64,000 nucleotides of DNA, taken from the NCBI GenBank assembly GCA_022822185.1, contig JAJECE010000050.1, positions 62,001 through 126,000 on the forward strand. Reading direction: 5' to 3'. Shown piece by piece: positions 49,410 to 58,853 of this stretch. Position numbers and translations under genes: made by a program. Under the pieces are notes generated by a model. It was not told where the DNA came from and did no database searches. It saw only the letters and a program-made list of their open reading frames with translations. This DNA comes from Rhodothermales bacterium. GTDB lineage: Bacteria; Bacteroidota; Rhodothermia; Rhodothermales; Bin80. Every line of letters begins with the position of its first letter. Positions within the stretch are counted from its first letter, which is position 1.

Positions 49410-50972
49410 ATGAGAAAGATCTGTCACTTCGTATTGATTGCCGTCTTATCCTCCCAGTCCGTCTGGGCACAGTCGTCTCATTCAAGTATTCGTGGATCCC
49501 GCGTAGCGTGCGTAAATAAGATGGCCTCTGATCATGCGTGCAGGGATATTGACCTCCTAGCCCGCCTGTCTAGAGTGGATATGGAGGCGCAGGAAATTCT
49601 GCTCAACGATATCTGGGGTTGGACCGATCCTGAGACAAAACGTGAATATGCCCTCGTAGGCACCGCGAAGTTTGTGGCTTTCGTAGATGTGACGGATCCC
49701 GTCAATCCCATCTACCTTGGAAAACTTCCAGGTCATGATTCGCAGGTTCCCATCATTTGGCGGGATATGAAGGTCTACAACAACCACATGTATGTGACCG
49801 TTGACGGGGGTAACAATGGAATGCAGGTTTTTGATCTTCGTCAACTGCGCGACGTTGTGGGGACTCCCCGGGATTTTAAGGAAACTGCACATTACGATGG
49901 AATTCTAACAGCACATAATTTGGCGATCAACGAAGAGACCGGCTACGCCTACATTACCGCTTATCGCCTTTCACGCTCAGATGAGGGTGTAAAAGACACC
50001 TGTAATGGCGCGGGACTGCACATCGTGGACATTCGAGATCCAGGCAATCCGACGTATGCAGGCTGCTTTGCAGATCACAACACCGGTTATGCAGGAAGCG
50101 GGTACTCCCATGATGCGCAGTGTGTGATTTACCGCGGCCCGGATGCAAACTATCAGGGCCGGGAAATCTGTATCGGATCGAATGAAAACCACATCAGTAT
50201 TGCTGACGTGACGGATAAGGCAAATCCTGTGTCTGTAGGAATTGCAACATATCCCAACGTGGGATATGCGCATCAGGGCTGGCTGACCAGCGATCAGGAT
50301 TACTTCATCATGAATGACGAGACTGACGAAGGAAACCCGGATATCACGAACACGAGGATGATTATCTGGGATCTGCAGGACATTGAAGATCCAGTCTACC
50401 ATTCTGCATTTTATTTTTCCTCTACTGGCGCGGACCACAACCTTTATGTGCACGGGGATTATGTGTTTGCGGCCAACTACACAGAGGGACTCCGCATTGT
50501 GGATATTTCAGATATTAATGAGCCCCGGGAGATTGCATTCTTCGACACGCATCCAGAGCGTAGCACTGGTCTTGACGGAGCCTGGAGTTCCTATCGATTT
50601 CCCGGGAGCGGTACGACCATCGTCGGGAGCCACCCGCATGGACTGATGATTTTGGATCCGCGCTCGGTCACCGTCGCCACACATACCGAAACATCCGTCA
50701 CAATTCCAGAGGCTTTCTCGCTGTCGCCCGCGTACCCAAACCCGTTCAATCCTGTAACCTCCACCATACTCTCGCTGCCTGAGCAGGCCGAGGTTCGTGC
50801 AGATGTTCTGGATTTGCTTGGACGTTCTGTTGAAGTCCTGGAGGACGGTGTCCTGTCTGCCGGGGAGCATACGCTCACCTTTGATGCCAGCCAACTCCCG
50901 AGTGGCACCTATTATATTCGTGTCCAAACCGACGGATATTTGACCGGTACCCGGGCTATTCTGGTCAAGTAA
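49410..50972 (+). CDS. Secreted choice-of-anchor-B-type LVIVD repeat protein with C-terminal sorting domain
   Basis: 520 aa; repeated VDVTDPVNPIYLG-type units; C-terminal SLSPAYPNPFNPVTSTILSL...RAILVK. Confidence 0.82.
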   Translation: MRKICHFVLIAVLSSQSVWAQSSHSSIRGSRVACVNKMASDHACRDIDLLARLSRVDMEAQEILLNDIWGWTDPETKREYALVGTAKFVAFVDVTDPVNPIYLGKLPGHDSQVPIIWRDMKVYNNHMYVTVDGGNNGMQVFDLRQLRDVVGTPRDFKETAHYDGILTAHNLAINEETGYAYITAYRLSRSDEGVKDTCNGAGLHIVDIRDPGNPTYAGCFADHNTGYAGSGYSHDAQCVIYRGPDANYQGREICIGSNENHISIADVTDKANPVSVGIATYPNVGYAHQGWLTSDQDYFIMNDETDEGNPDITNTRMIIWDLQDIEDPVYHSAFYFSSTGADHNLYVHGDYVFAANYTEGLRIVDISDINEPREIAFFDTHPERSTGLDGAWSSYRFPGSGTTIVGSHPHGLMILDPRSVTVATHTETSVTIPEAFSLSPAYPNPFNPVTSTILSLPEQAEVRADVLDLLGRSVEVLEDGVLSAGEHTLTFDASQLPSGTYYIRVQTDGYLTGTRAILVK

Positions 50973-51576
50973 GAAATTTCAGGACGGCAAAGCCTCCTAT
51001 CAGCAGTACGGTGAAGGCGACTGCAAGCCAGTTAAAGTAGCGATCAATAAAGGCCTGTACAGGCTCACCAAATCGCCAGATTAAACCGCTGACAAGCATG
51101 AACCGGGCCGTTCGACTGGTCGCAGAGGCCAGCAGGAATAGCGGAAAAGAAATCCCGAAAGCGCCCGCGCTGATGGTGAACAGTTTGTAGGGTACCGGTG
51201 TGAATCCGGCAGTGAAAATAATTGCAAAGCCCCACTCTTCAAATCTTTGCCCCAAATCCGTATAGACTGCCTCGTTGAATCCAGGCACGTTGTGAAAGAA
51301 GAACTGTGCAAGGGGCGTGAATCCATCCGCAGCGATCCATGCATAATGGCCGAGCATATAGCCTACTGCGCCTCCACATAAGGAGCCGACGCTGCAGATC
51401 AGTCCAAAGTACAATGCTTTTTTTTGCCGTCCCAGTGCAAGTGCAATCAGGAGCACATCCGGGGGGACTGGAAAGAAAATTGACTCACAGACCGCCAACA
51501 CAAACAGCGACAATGCTCCATAGGGGGTTTGCGCCCAGCTGAGTACCCAGTTATATAACTGCCGAATCCAGTGCAA
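50965..51576 (-). CDS. YqaA/DedA-like VTT-domain membrane protein
   Basis: 203 aa; AVCESIFFPVPPDVLLIALALGRQKKALYFGLICSVGSLCGGAVGYMLG. Confidence 0.85.
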   Translation of the reverse strand: MHWIRQLYNWVLSWAQTPYGALSLFVLAVCESIFFPVPPDVLLIALALGRQKKALYFGLICSVGSLCGGAVGYMLGHYAWIAADGFTPLAQFFFHNVPGFNEAVYTDLGQRFEEWGFAIIFTAGFTPVPYKLFTISAGAFGISFPLFLLASATSRTARFMLVSGLIWRFGEPVQAFIDRYFNWLAVAFTVLLIGGFAVLKFLT

Positions 51577-51578
51577 GA

Positions 51579-52991
51579 CTAACTGTGCTCGTCAATGCAC
51601 TCCCGAAAGAGTGGATGGTGATAGACCTCAGTCGGACATTGTTCGATGAATACATCCACATAAGTAGGGTCCAAAGTGAAGGATTCGCGGAGTGCATCCA
51701 GGCACGGCTCAATCTGTCCCAGCATAAATAGAACACCGGAATAATGATACCAGGTCGCTGCATACTTCGGTTGCAGGTGAAGGGCATGCTCATAGGCCGT
51801 ACAGGCTTCCTGAAGTTTTTTGTTGATCGAAAGCGCGGACGCATACCGCATCCATACATGATGACTCTGCGGTTCCAGTTCGGTCATTTTTTTGAAGGAT
51901 CTCAGGGCTTTTCTCGTATAGCCCGCCCGCATTTCCGCATCGGCTTTACTGTACCAGTACTCGGAACTTCCCGGATTCAGTTCCGCCGCCCGTGTGTGCG
52001 CTTTCGCGGCTAACCGATACCTCTTTTGAAGCATATACTCCCGCCCCAAACCATTCCAGACTTCCGGCAGGTTCGGGTCCAATCGGGAGGCCTTTTCATA
52101 GAGGCGAATACTGGCTTGGTGATCTCCCCGTTCGGCCATGACCAGTGCCATATTGCAATAGGCCGGCGCATCCTCCCCCTTGCGTGTGATCACTTCTTGA
52201 TAACAGGCCAGCGCCTCATCATAACGCTCAATAATAGAGAGGATATTCCCCCGGTTATAATATGCGGGGACAAAATCGGGATCGATATCCAAGGTTAAAT
52301 CATAGCAGCGAAGTGCATCTTCCATGCGTCCCATTCTGGCGAGTACCACGGCTTTATTGAACCAGGCCTCACAGGAATACGGATCCAGATCAATCTGATG
52401 GTCATACGCGTCCAGACATCCCGTAAGGTCTCCCAGAATATCGTAGCAGTACCCAAGTTCAAACCAGGCTTCGGGGTGTTCTGGATTTCTCTCAATACAG
52501 GTTTCCAGAGCCGCCGCTGCATCGGAAAAATTTTCTGCCTGAATCATTGCATACCCGATATAGAAATGAGCATCATCATTGAGCGGATCTACACGGATTG
52601 CATCGTAAAAATAATTCATGGCATCCTGATGATGCCCCATCATGTTCAGCGTGATCCCTAAATTCAGAAGTACCTCACTGTCCGCTGGATTCAGACTCAG
52701 TGATTTCTCGAATGCCTGCTGCGCATCTTCCAGATGTCCCAGGTTGCCCATCAGGATCCCACGTCTCAACCATGTGTACGAGCAGAACGGCTGTCTTGCC
52801 AGAATCTTGTCTATGACGGTGAGGGAGTCTTCGATTCGTCCGGTCTCGAAATAATGCAGTGCAATGTCCTCCAGCGAACTCACGTCAAAATACGCCTCTG
52901 GCCCCCCGCGCTCAAAGGCATGAATCAGCGCATGAAGGTCCTCTTCATCAAACGGATCATCATCCCCGTAGCTAAAATCAAATGTACTCAT
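51579..52991 (-). CDS. Tetratricopeptide repeat protein
   Basis: 470 aa; at least ten TPR units. Confidence 0.92.
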   Translation of the reverse strand: MSTFDFSYGDDDPFDEEDLHALIHAFERGGPEAYFDVSSLEDIALHYFETGRIEDSLTVIDKILARQPFCSYTWLRRGILMGNLGHLEDAQQAFEKSLSLNPADSEVLLNLGITLNMMGHHQDAMNYFYDAIRVDPLNDDAHFYIGYAMIQAENFSDAAAALETCIERNPEHPEAWFELGYCYDILGDLTGCLDAYDHQIDLDPYSCEAWFNKAVVLARMGRMEDALRCYDLTLDIDPDFVPAYYNRGNILSIIERYDEALACYQEVITRKGEDAPAYCNMALVMAERGDHQASIRLYEKASRLDPNLPEVWNGLGREYMLQKRYRLAAKAHTRAAELNPGSSEYWYSKADAEMRAGYTRKALRSFKKMTELEPQSHHVWMRYASALSINKKLQEACTAYEHALHLQPKYAATWYHYSGVLFMLGQIEPCLDALRESFTLDPTYVDVFIEQCPTEVYHHPLFRECIDEHS

Positions 52992-53157
52992 TGAACTAGT
53001 CTTATGGCCCCCTCTAAATTACGTCAATATCTTCGAAACGTCAAAATTTTGGGCGTATTTGAGGTCCAAAGTTTTTTTATTCTGGTAATTCTTAAACATT
53101 TAAGTCGGAACCCCCCAGAGTCCCCGGTGTAGACGGGTATGATCAAGCCGTAGTACG

Positions 53158-53646
53158 TTGGCAAAACTCTCTCAAATCCAGCAAGAGGAAGTCCGGGACC
53201 ACTTCCGGTCATTCCTGAAGCAGCGCGGTCTTCGGGAGACCAGGGAGCGCCTTACTGTGCTTGATGCCATATACGAGGTCACGGGGCATATTGATGCGGA
53301 TGCACTGCACCTTCGCCTGCAACAGCAGAAGCATTCAATCAGCCGTGCAACTGTCTACAATACACTCAGCCTTCTGTTGGAGTGTGATCTGGTGGTGCGC
53401 CACCAGTTTGGTAATTCACAGGCCAAATATGAGTCCTCTTATCTTTTTCGGCAGCATGATCATCTTATTTGTCTGGACTGTCAGGAGATCATGGAATTTT
53501 GTGACCCCCGTATTCAGAATATCCAGGAGATGGTTGCCGATGTCTATGCATTTGAGATCAAGCGGCACGCGCTCAATCTCTATGGTCACTGTCAGCGGCC
53601 CGATTGTGCGAACCGCCGCACATCCCAGCCTGATACAGCGACTTAA
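53158..53646 (+). CDS. fur: Fur-family transcriptional regulator
   Basis: 162 aa (TTG start); ISRATVYNTLSLLLECDLV, HDHLICLDCQEIMEFCDP. Confidence 0.92.
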   Translation: MAKLSQIQQEEVRDHFRSFLKQRGLRETRERLTVLDAIYEVTGHIDADALHLRLQQQKHSISRATVYNTLSLLLECDLVVRHQFGNSQAKYESSYLFRQHDHLICLDCQEIMEFCDPRIQNIQEMVADVYAFEIKRHALNLYGHCQRPDCANRRTSQPDTAT

Positions 53647-53859
53647 TCCATAAACCCGTTGTCCACCTCTGAACACTTCCGGCAGAATTGGAGACTTGTC
53701 ATCGGTGGGTGGACGATTTCGTTCAGGATCATTGCATGATTGGGGTGTTCATCCCACAAGAAACGTGCGATATGTTGAAGGATACCCGCAGATCCTGGAG
53801 CGTATTTCTTTGAAGAGGCTCTGAAATGAAAGGGAATGTCGAGTAGCCGGGGCGATTTT

Positions 53860-54510
53860 TCATGAGTTTGTGTTTATGATAGAACTCCATATATCTTGCG
53901 GCAGCGGGAGTCCGCGGTTGAGCCAGTTTTGAATCTGTTTCAGGCCTGCAACTTGATAAATGGGGATCTCTCTTTTTGCTGACTTATTTCCAACCTCACT
54001 ACTCTGTTTGGAATTACGCGCAAGTACGAGTATCTGGGGGGTAGCATTCACACCTTGGATGTTCATTGAGTAGATACTTGCTCCTGTTCCATGCCATTTT
54101 CGTCCTGTCATTACTTCGTCGAAATAGCCGAATTTCTTCAAATGAGTAATGCCTTCCGCGGTTATCCAGTCAACCGACACACCAATTACACTGAAGGCCC
54201 AGCCTTGATCATAAGCTTTGCGTTGCAGTTTCAGTTTAGCCTCTTCAATCAAATCCGGCAGGGAACGGTCATTGCTGTATCCGCAGGTTGACGATCCAAT
54301 AAACACCATCACAAGTTCCTTATCAGGAATTGTTCCATAGGACGGGACATATCTGGGGTATACGCCCTCGCTGTGCCAACGAAGTTCTATGGTAGGAATA
54401 AAATGGAATCTTCCACTGAAGCCTAAAACAAATGAGGCAGAGATCAAGATGATTGCAGACACCCTCCACCAGAGGCTACCTACTCCGATAATGTTAGACT
54501 TTATTCTCAT
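53860..54510 (-). CDS. Membrane-anchored thioredoxin-like protein
   Basis: 216 aa; N-terminal TM; VMVFIGSSTCGYSNDRSLPDLIEEAKLKLQRKAYDQGWAFSVIGVSVDW. Confidence 0.55.
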   Translation of the reverse strand: MRIKSNIIGVGSLWWRVSAIILISASFVLGFSGRFHFIPTIELRWHSEGVYPRYVPSYGTIPDKELVMVFIGSSTCGYSNDRSLPDLIEEAKLKLQRKAYDQGWAFSVIGVSVDWITAEGITHLKKFGYFDEVMTGRKWHGTGASIYSMNIQGVNATPQILVLARNSKQSSEVGNKSAKREIPIYQVAGLKQIQNWLNRGLPLPQDIWSSIINTNS

Positions 54511-54533
54511 TACAGTTTATCTAGCCTCAAGGC

Positions 54534-55763
54534 CTATTGGGATTTGTGGATCCGAATCTGAGGAAACCCTAAACTTTCTGTTGTAGTGAAGCGATAGTTC
54601 CCGTCTATCCCCCTTAATATCTCTCCAATTCTTGGGCCTGCCGCTCCCAGATAGATACCGAGTCCAGTTTGTGCATGGACTCTGAACGCGTGGCTGTCCG
54701 AAATTTCTTTCGGTCCGAATGAAAACCGTGAGGGTTTTTCGAGGAAGGCATAAACCACATAGAAATACTCCCCATCAGAGAATAATGCCAAAAACATGGA
54801 TCCATCAACTTCGTGATTCACTGCAATGTATGTTTTCCCATCCCTCCGGTACTGTTTATATCCAACGGAGCGATAATCTGGAAAAGTAACCTGCCAAAGT
54901 ATTTCACCCTGATCTGAATAGCCAGTCATTGCAGGAATGTGATTTGCGACTAATGCAACGGTTTGATGCTCAGAGTTACAGGCAATGAAGGTGTCGTGTG
55001 CAAAAGACTGCACAGGAAATGGATCTTCGTGGCTATACGCTTCTCCAAAAGACGTAACCCATGTACCATCTAGCATGTACTTGTGAACTATCTTCCTTTC
55101 AGCGGGGGTCTTCATGCTATAATCGATGAGGTAGTAGTGTCCATTCATTGCACACATTCTACCATTCATGCTTGAATATTCCGGCCACTGGGTCGCCGCA
55201 AGTACGAATGATGAATCCTTACGTTCGAAAACATGATTTATGAGTTGATCAGCAATCATGACTTGATTACGATCAGGGAAAATGGTCATGCCAAGAGGGC
55301 TATCAAGTTCTCCTGGCCCAGTTCCTGAAGAACCGACATTTGCTATCCAGTCCCCCTTGTAATCATAAGCCCGAACTTCCTTATGGATGATATCGAAATA
55401 ATAAATCGTCCCGTTACCATCGATCTTTAAATCCCAGACAAACCCGAGCATTTGAGAATAATCTCCCTCATTGACTCCAATCTCTACCACATCCGATGAA
55501 TCCCATTTCCAGAAATCGGCACCGTCCACTTCGTGTCGCAATTCAAAGCGGGAATCCGAAGAAACAGGAATATTCTCTTTGGTAGGATGGATCACGACCT
55601 GAGACGATGCTGATGTATGAAGCGAAAAAAGCAGAACGGCAAAAAATATGCAACGGCCCTTGCAGGGAAAGGAGAAAATGGTGTTATGCAGAACTTCTGG
55701 AAAAAGCTTCATCAGATCAATCATGTTTGAATAAATGCCCCCAATCTGGTTAGTCAACCACAA
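54534..55763 (-). CDS. Secreted 6-bladed beta-propeller protein
   Basis: 409 aa; signal-like FFAVLLFSLHTSASS; GFVWDLKIDGNGTIYYFDIIHKEVRAYDYKGDWIANVGSSGTGPGELDSPLGMTI. Confidence 0.72.
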   Translation of the reverse strand: MWLTNQIGGIYSNMIDLMKLFPEVLHNTIFSFPCKGRCIFFAVLLFSLHTSASSQVVIHPTKENIPVSSDSRFELRHEVDGADFWKWDSSDVVEIGVNEGDYSQMLGFVWDLKIDGNGTIYYFDIIHKEVRAYDYKGDWIANVGSSGTGPGELDSPLGMTIFPDRNQVMIADQLINHVFERKDSSFVLAATQWPEYSSMNGRMCAMNGHYYLIDYSMKTPAERKIVHKYMLDGTWVTSFGEAYSHEDPFPVQSFAHDTFIACNSEHQTVALVANHIPAMTGYSDQGEILWQVTFPDYRSVGYKQYRRDGKTYIAVNHEVDGSMFLALFSDGEYFYVVYAFLEKPSRFSFGPKEISDSHAFRVHAQTGLGIYLGAAGPRIGEILRGIDGNYRFTTTESLGFPQIRIHKSQ

Positions 55764-55895
55764 TTCCCAAAATCAAGGTCTCAGGTTATGCAGGTCAAAT
55801 CGCTTGATTCTCCTGCACGAAAGTGTTTTTGCAAAGTATCTACAGGGAGTACAGAGATGTACTTCCTGCGATACGGAAGGTCATCAAGGGCTCTC

Positions 55896-56111
55896 TCAAT
55901 TCATCTCACAACTATAGGTTCTGCACCCCCCGCCTGTTTTGTCACAGCCGGTATTGGCATTCGGATTATCTGAGCACAAGCCCAACCCCCCGACTTTATT
56001 GCAGACATCGTTCTCGCAGAATTCAAACTCAACGGTGGCCGTTGCTTGATCAAGCCACATGCCACCGGTATAGGCTAGGAACGATAAAACGAGCACTACA
56101 ATTGCACGCAC
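55896..56111 (-). CDS. Small secreted Cys-rich peptide
   Basis: 71 aa (GTG start); signal-like VRAIVVLVLSFLAYTGG, then EFCENDVCNKVGGLGLCSDNPNANTGCDKTGGGCRTYSCEMN (6 Cys). Confidence 0.6.
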   Translation of the reverse strand: MRAIVVLVLSFLAYTGGMWLDQATATVEFEFCENDVCNKVGGLGLCSDNPNANTGCDKTGGGCRTYSCEMN

Positions 56112-56189
56112 GGACCAAAATTAATTCTGTTTGTCATGATTTGCTGATTTTAGCGTTGAAGAAATAGAGTCAAATTCAGAGACGGTGTC

Positions 56190-56366
56190 TTAGCGGCGTA
56201 CCACACCGCCGCAACCGCAATTTCCTTCAAGGCTCTTGCAACTGCTACAGACACAGAATTCTAAATGACCAACACGAACATTGAAGCCCTGCGAAGAGCA
56301 TCTGGCTGTTTCACAGCCGCCGGATCGCAACCCAGAAATACAATGTTCTGTCTTAAGATACAACAT
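56190..56366 (-). CDS. Second small Cys-rich peptide, below the ORF-track size cutoff
   Basis: 58 aa: MLYLKTEHCISGLRSGGCETARCSSQGFNVRVGHLEFCVCSSCKSLEGNCGCGGVVRR (8 Cys). Confidence 0.45.
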   Translation of the reverse strand: MLYLKTEHCISGLRSGGCETARCSSQGFNVRVGHLEFCVCSSCKSLEGNCGCGGVVRR

Positions 56367-57144
56367 TCTTTAGAAAGATACAGCATCCGTCTTGATTTTT
56401 ATTTTCTGAACTACGTTCGAGGTGCTGTGAGTTCTTTTCGGGGATGTGTCGTTTTCAGCGGGGTTGCAGACAGGCACAACTGAAATCACGTAAATATCTG
56501 CACTCACGAACTTACAGCAAACGCCTCCCTTCCACCTTAAGAGAATGCAACTGCTCAAGGATTCCATATAGAGTCAGGTTGGTACTACTCGAATGTACCT
56601 GATCTGATGACCGAGTACACCTCATCCGCGCCTGCGAGGCCCAGTTCGGCACCCGTCCAGACTGAAACGCGGCTGGAGATCAAGCGCAGGCCTCTGCAGG
56701 ATAGAGCAGGCCTTCAGCCTGTGGATAAAGTTCAGAAAAAATCTGAGCAACGCTTTTCGGGTTGGTTTTTGGAGATTAAACTGCTCAAAATAGCCATAGA
56801 AGAGAGATTTTTCGCTCTTCAGAGTCTCAAAAAGGACGCAAAACAGATGATTTGGCCATCTATGACACGCAGGTGTGCTGTCTGGCTCAGTGATCATATT
56901 TTATTCACGGGCTGCTGGCCATCCTCAATTGGAGTCCGTCAAGGCCGCTCAACAAATCAAGCATCATCGTTTCGCCGTTTGGACCGAACACTGGATTCCT
57001 CTCGGTCTATTCATCGGCCGTGAACAGAGTCATCCTGCGCGGGCATGCATTGCCAAACCGCCTGCTGCGGAACCACATTTCGGTGATTTGCATGGCCAGA
57101 CTCAAGCCGGGAGAAGTTCGGATCTCCTGAACCTGCGGGAGTGC

Positions 57145-58410
57145 TTATTCCTCAAATTTCCGGAACGCAACCGAAGTATTGTGGCCGCCAAATCCAAATG
57201 CATTCGAAACCGCCACATTGACCGGACGCTTTTGCGGCGTATTGAACGTATAATTCAGATCGCACTCCGGGTCCGGATGCACAAAATTGATGGTCGGGGG
57301 CACGCAGTCATTGCGAATGGCCTGAATCGTTGCAATAGCCTCCACCGCCCCCGCCGCTCCCAGCAAATGACCGGTCATGCTCTTGGTCGAGGAGAGATTC
57401 ATCCGGTAGGCATGACTGCCGAAGACATTCTTGACAGACTTCGTTTCTGCAATGTCTCCCAGTGGTGTGGAGGTGCCGTGCATGTTGAGATAATCCACCT
57501 CCTCCGGTGCCAGATGCGCATCTGCCAGCATATTCCGCATAGCCAGCGTTGCCCCGCTTCCCTCGGGGTCAGGAGCCGTAATATGGTTTGCGTCTGCACT
57601 CATGCCGATACCGATAATTTCGGCATAGATTTGTGCTTCACGTGCCTGTGCATGCTCCAGGGACTCAATCACCAGCACACCTGCCCCCTCTCCCAGCACG
57701 AACCCGTCGCGGGTCTTGTCAAACGGGCGACTAGCGGTTGCCGGATCCTCGTTTCGGGTGGAGAGTGCGCGCAGTGCATTGAAGCCCCCGATCCCCAGTT
57801 CGCTGACCGCGGCCTCGGTCCCGCCGCACAGCGCAGCATCAATCATCCCCCGCTGCATCATCATGTAGACATCACTGATGTTGTTGTTCCCCGTCGCACA
57901 GGCACTCACCACACAGTAGTTCGGCCCGCGAAACTTATAGCGGATGGAGATGTGACCACTCACGATATCCGGGATCAGCTTGGGAATAAAGAACGGCGAA
58001 ATGCGGCGCGGGCCCTTGCCCAGATAGGCGGAGGTCTGTTCCAGGAACACCTGAATCCCGCCGATCCCGCTCCCGATGATGACCGCCACCCGGTCCCGTT
58101 CATCCTGAGACATACGCTCGGGCGCAAGCCCTGAATCTTCAACGGCCTGGACCGCTGCAACCACGGCATACTGCGCGAACGGATCCATTTTGCGGGCTTC
58201 ACGGCGGTCAAAATGATCCATCGGATCAAATCCCTTCAACTCGCAGGCAAACTTGGTTGCGAAGCGCTCCGTATCAAAGTGGGTAATGGGGGCGGCCCCA
58301 CTCCTGCCCTTCATCAGCCCATCCCAGAATTCATCCAGAGAGTGCCCCAGGGGCGTGAGCATCCCCATTCCCGTGACAACAACGCGGCGCGGCTTGTCTT
58401 GAATCGCCAT
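57145..58410 (-). CDS. fabF: 3-oxoacyl-[ACP] synthase II
   Basis: 421 aa; VSACATGNNNISDVYMMM active site, NMHGTSTPLGD, KSMTGHLLGAAGAVEA. Confidence 0.96.
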   Translation of the reverse strand: MAIQDKPRRVVVTGMGMLTPLGHSLDEFWDGLMKGRSGAAPITHFDTERFATKFACELKGFDPMDHFDRREARKMDPFAQYAVVAAVQAVEDSGLAPERMSQDERDRVAVIIGSGIGGIQVFLEQTSAYLGKGPRRISPFFIPKLIPDIVSGHISIRYKFRGPNYCVVSACATGNNNISDVYMMMQRGMIDAALCGGTEAAVSELGIGGFNALRALSTRNEDPATASRPFDKTRDGFVLGEGAGVLVIESLEHAQAREAQIYAEIIGIGMSADANHITAPDPEGSGATLAMRNMLADAHLAPEEVDYLNMHGTSTPLGDIAETKSVKNVFGSHAYRMNLSSTKSMTGHLLGAAGAVEAIATIQAIRNDCVPPTINFVHPDPECDLNYTFNTPQKRPVNVAVSNAFGFGGHNTSVAFRKFEE

Positions 58411-58434
58411 GCCTCTAGGCTTCTAAAAGAAGAG

Positions 58435-58671
58435 TTATCCGCTCTTTTTCGTGAGATACTCTATGGCATCTCCAACGGTGGCAATCTTTTCAGCATCCTC
58501 ATCCGGGATACTAATGTCGAATTCTTTCTCGAATTCCATGATCAATTCAACCGTGTCAAGCGAATCCGCCCCTAAATCATCCGAGAAAGAAGCCTCGGGG
58601 GTAATTCCATCCTCGGCAACCCCCAACTGATCCACCACAATTGCCTTGACCTTATCTGCAAGTTCTGACAT
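58435..58671 (-). CDS. acpP: Acyl carrier protein
   Basis: 78 aa; [18 protein letters not shown]. Confidence 0.97.
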   Translation of the reverse strand: MSELADKVKAIVVDQLGVAEDGITPEASFSDDLGADSLDTVELIMEFEKEFDISIPDEDAEKIATVGDAIEYLTKKSG

Positions 58672-58853
58672 AATTATCTGATTAGTAGCTTATTTGAAGA
58701 AACCGCAGCGATTATTCGCGCGGCAAAGGACAACTAAATTACGGCAAATTCATACAACTTTCCCTAAAGTGCCTGAATTTCACCGTAAACAGGGGAGTTG
58801 AACCAACAAGAACCGCAACCGGTTCAATGCCCCTGTTTGATTCTATTTAGCTT

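Noticed and set aside
56875-58134. 419-aa plus-strand ORF
   Set aside because: Lies mostly antisense to fabF; Arg/His-rich composition typical of an antisense shadow frame; no recognisable domain
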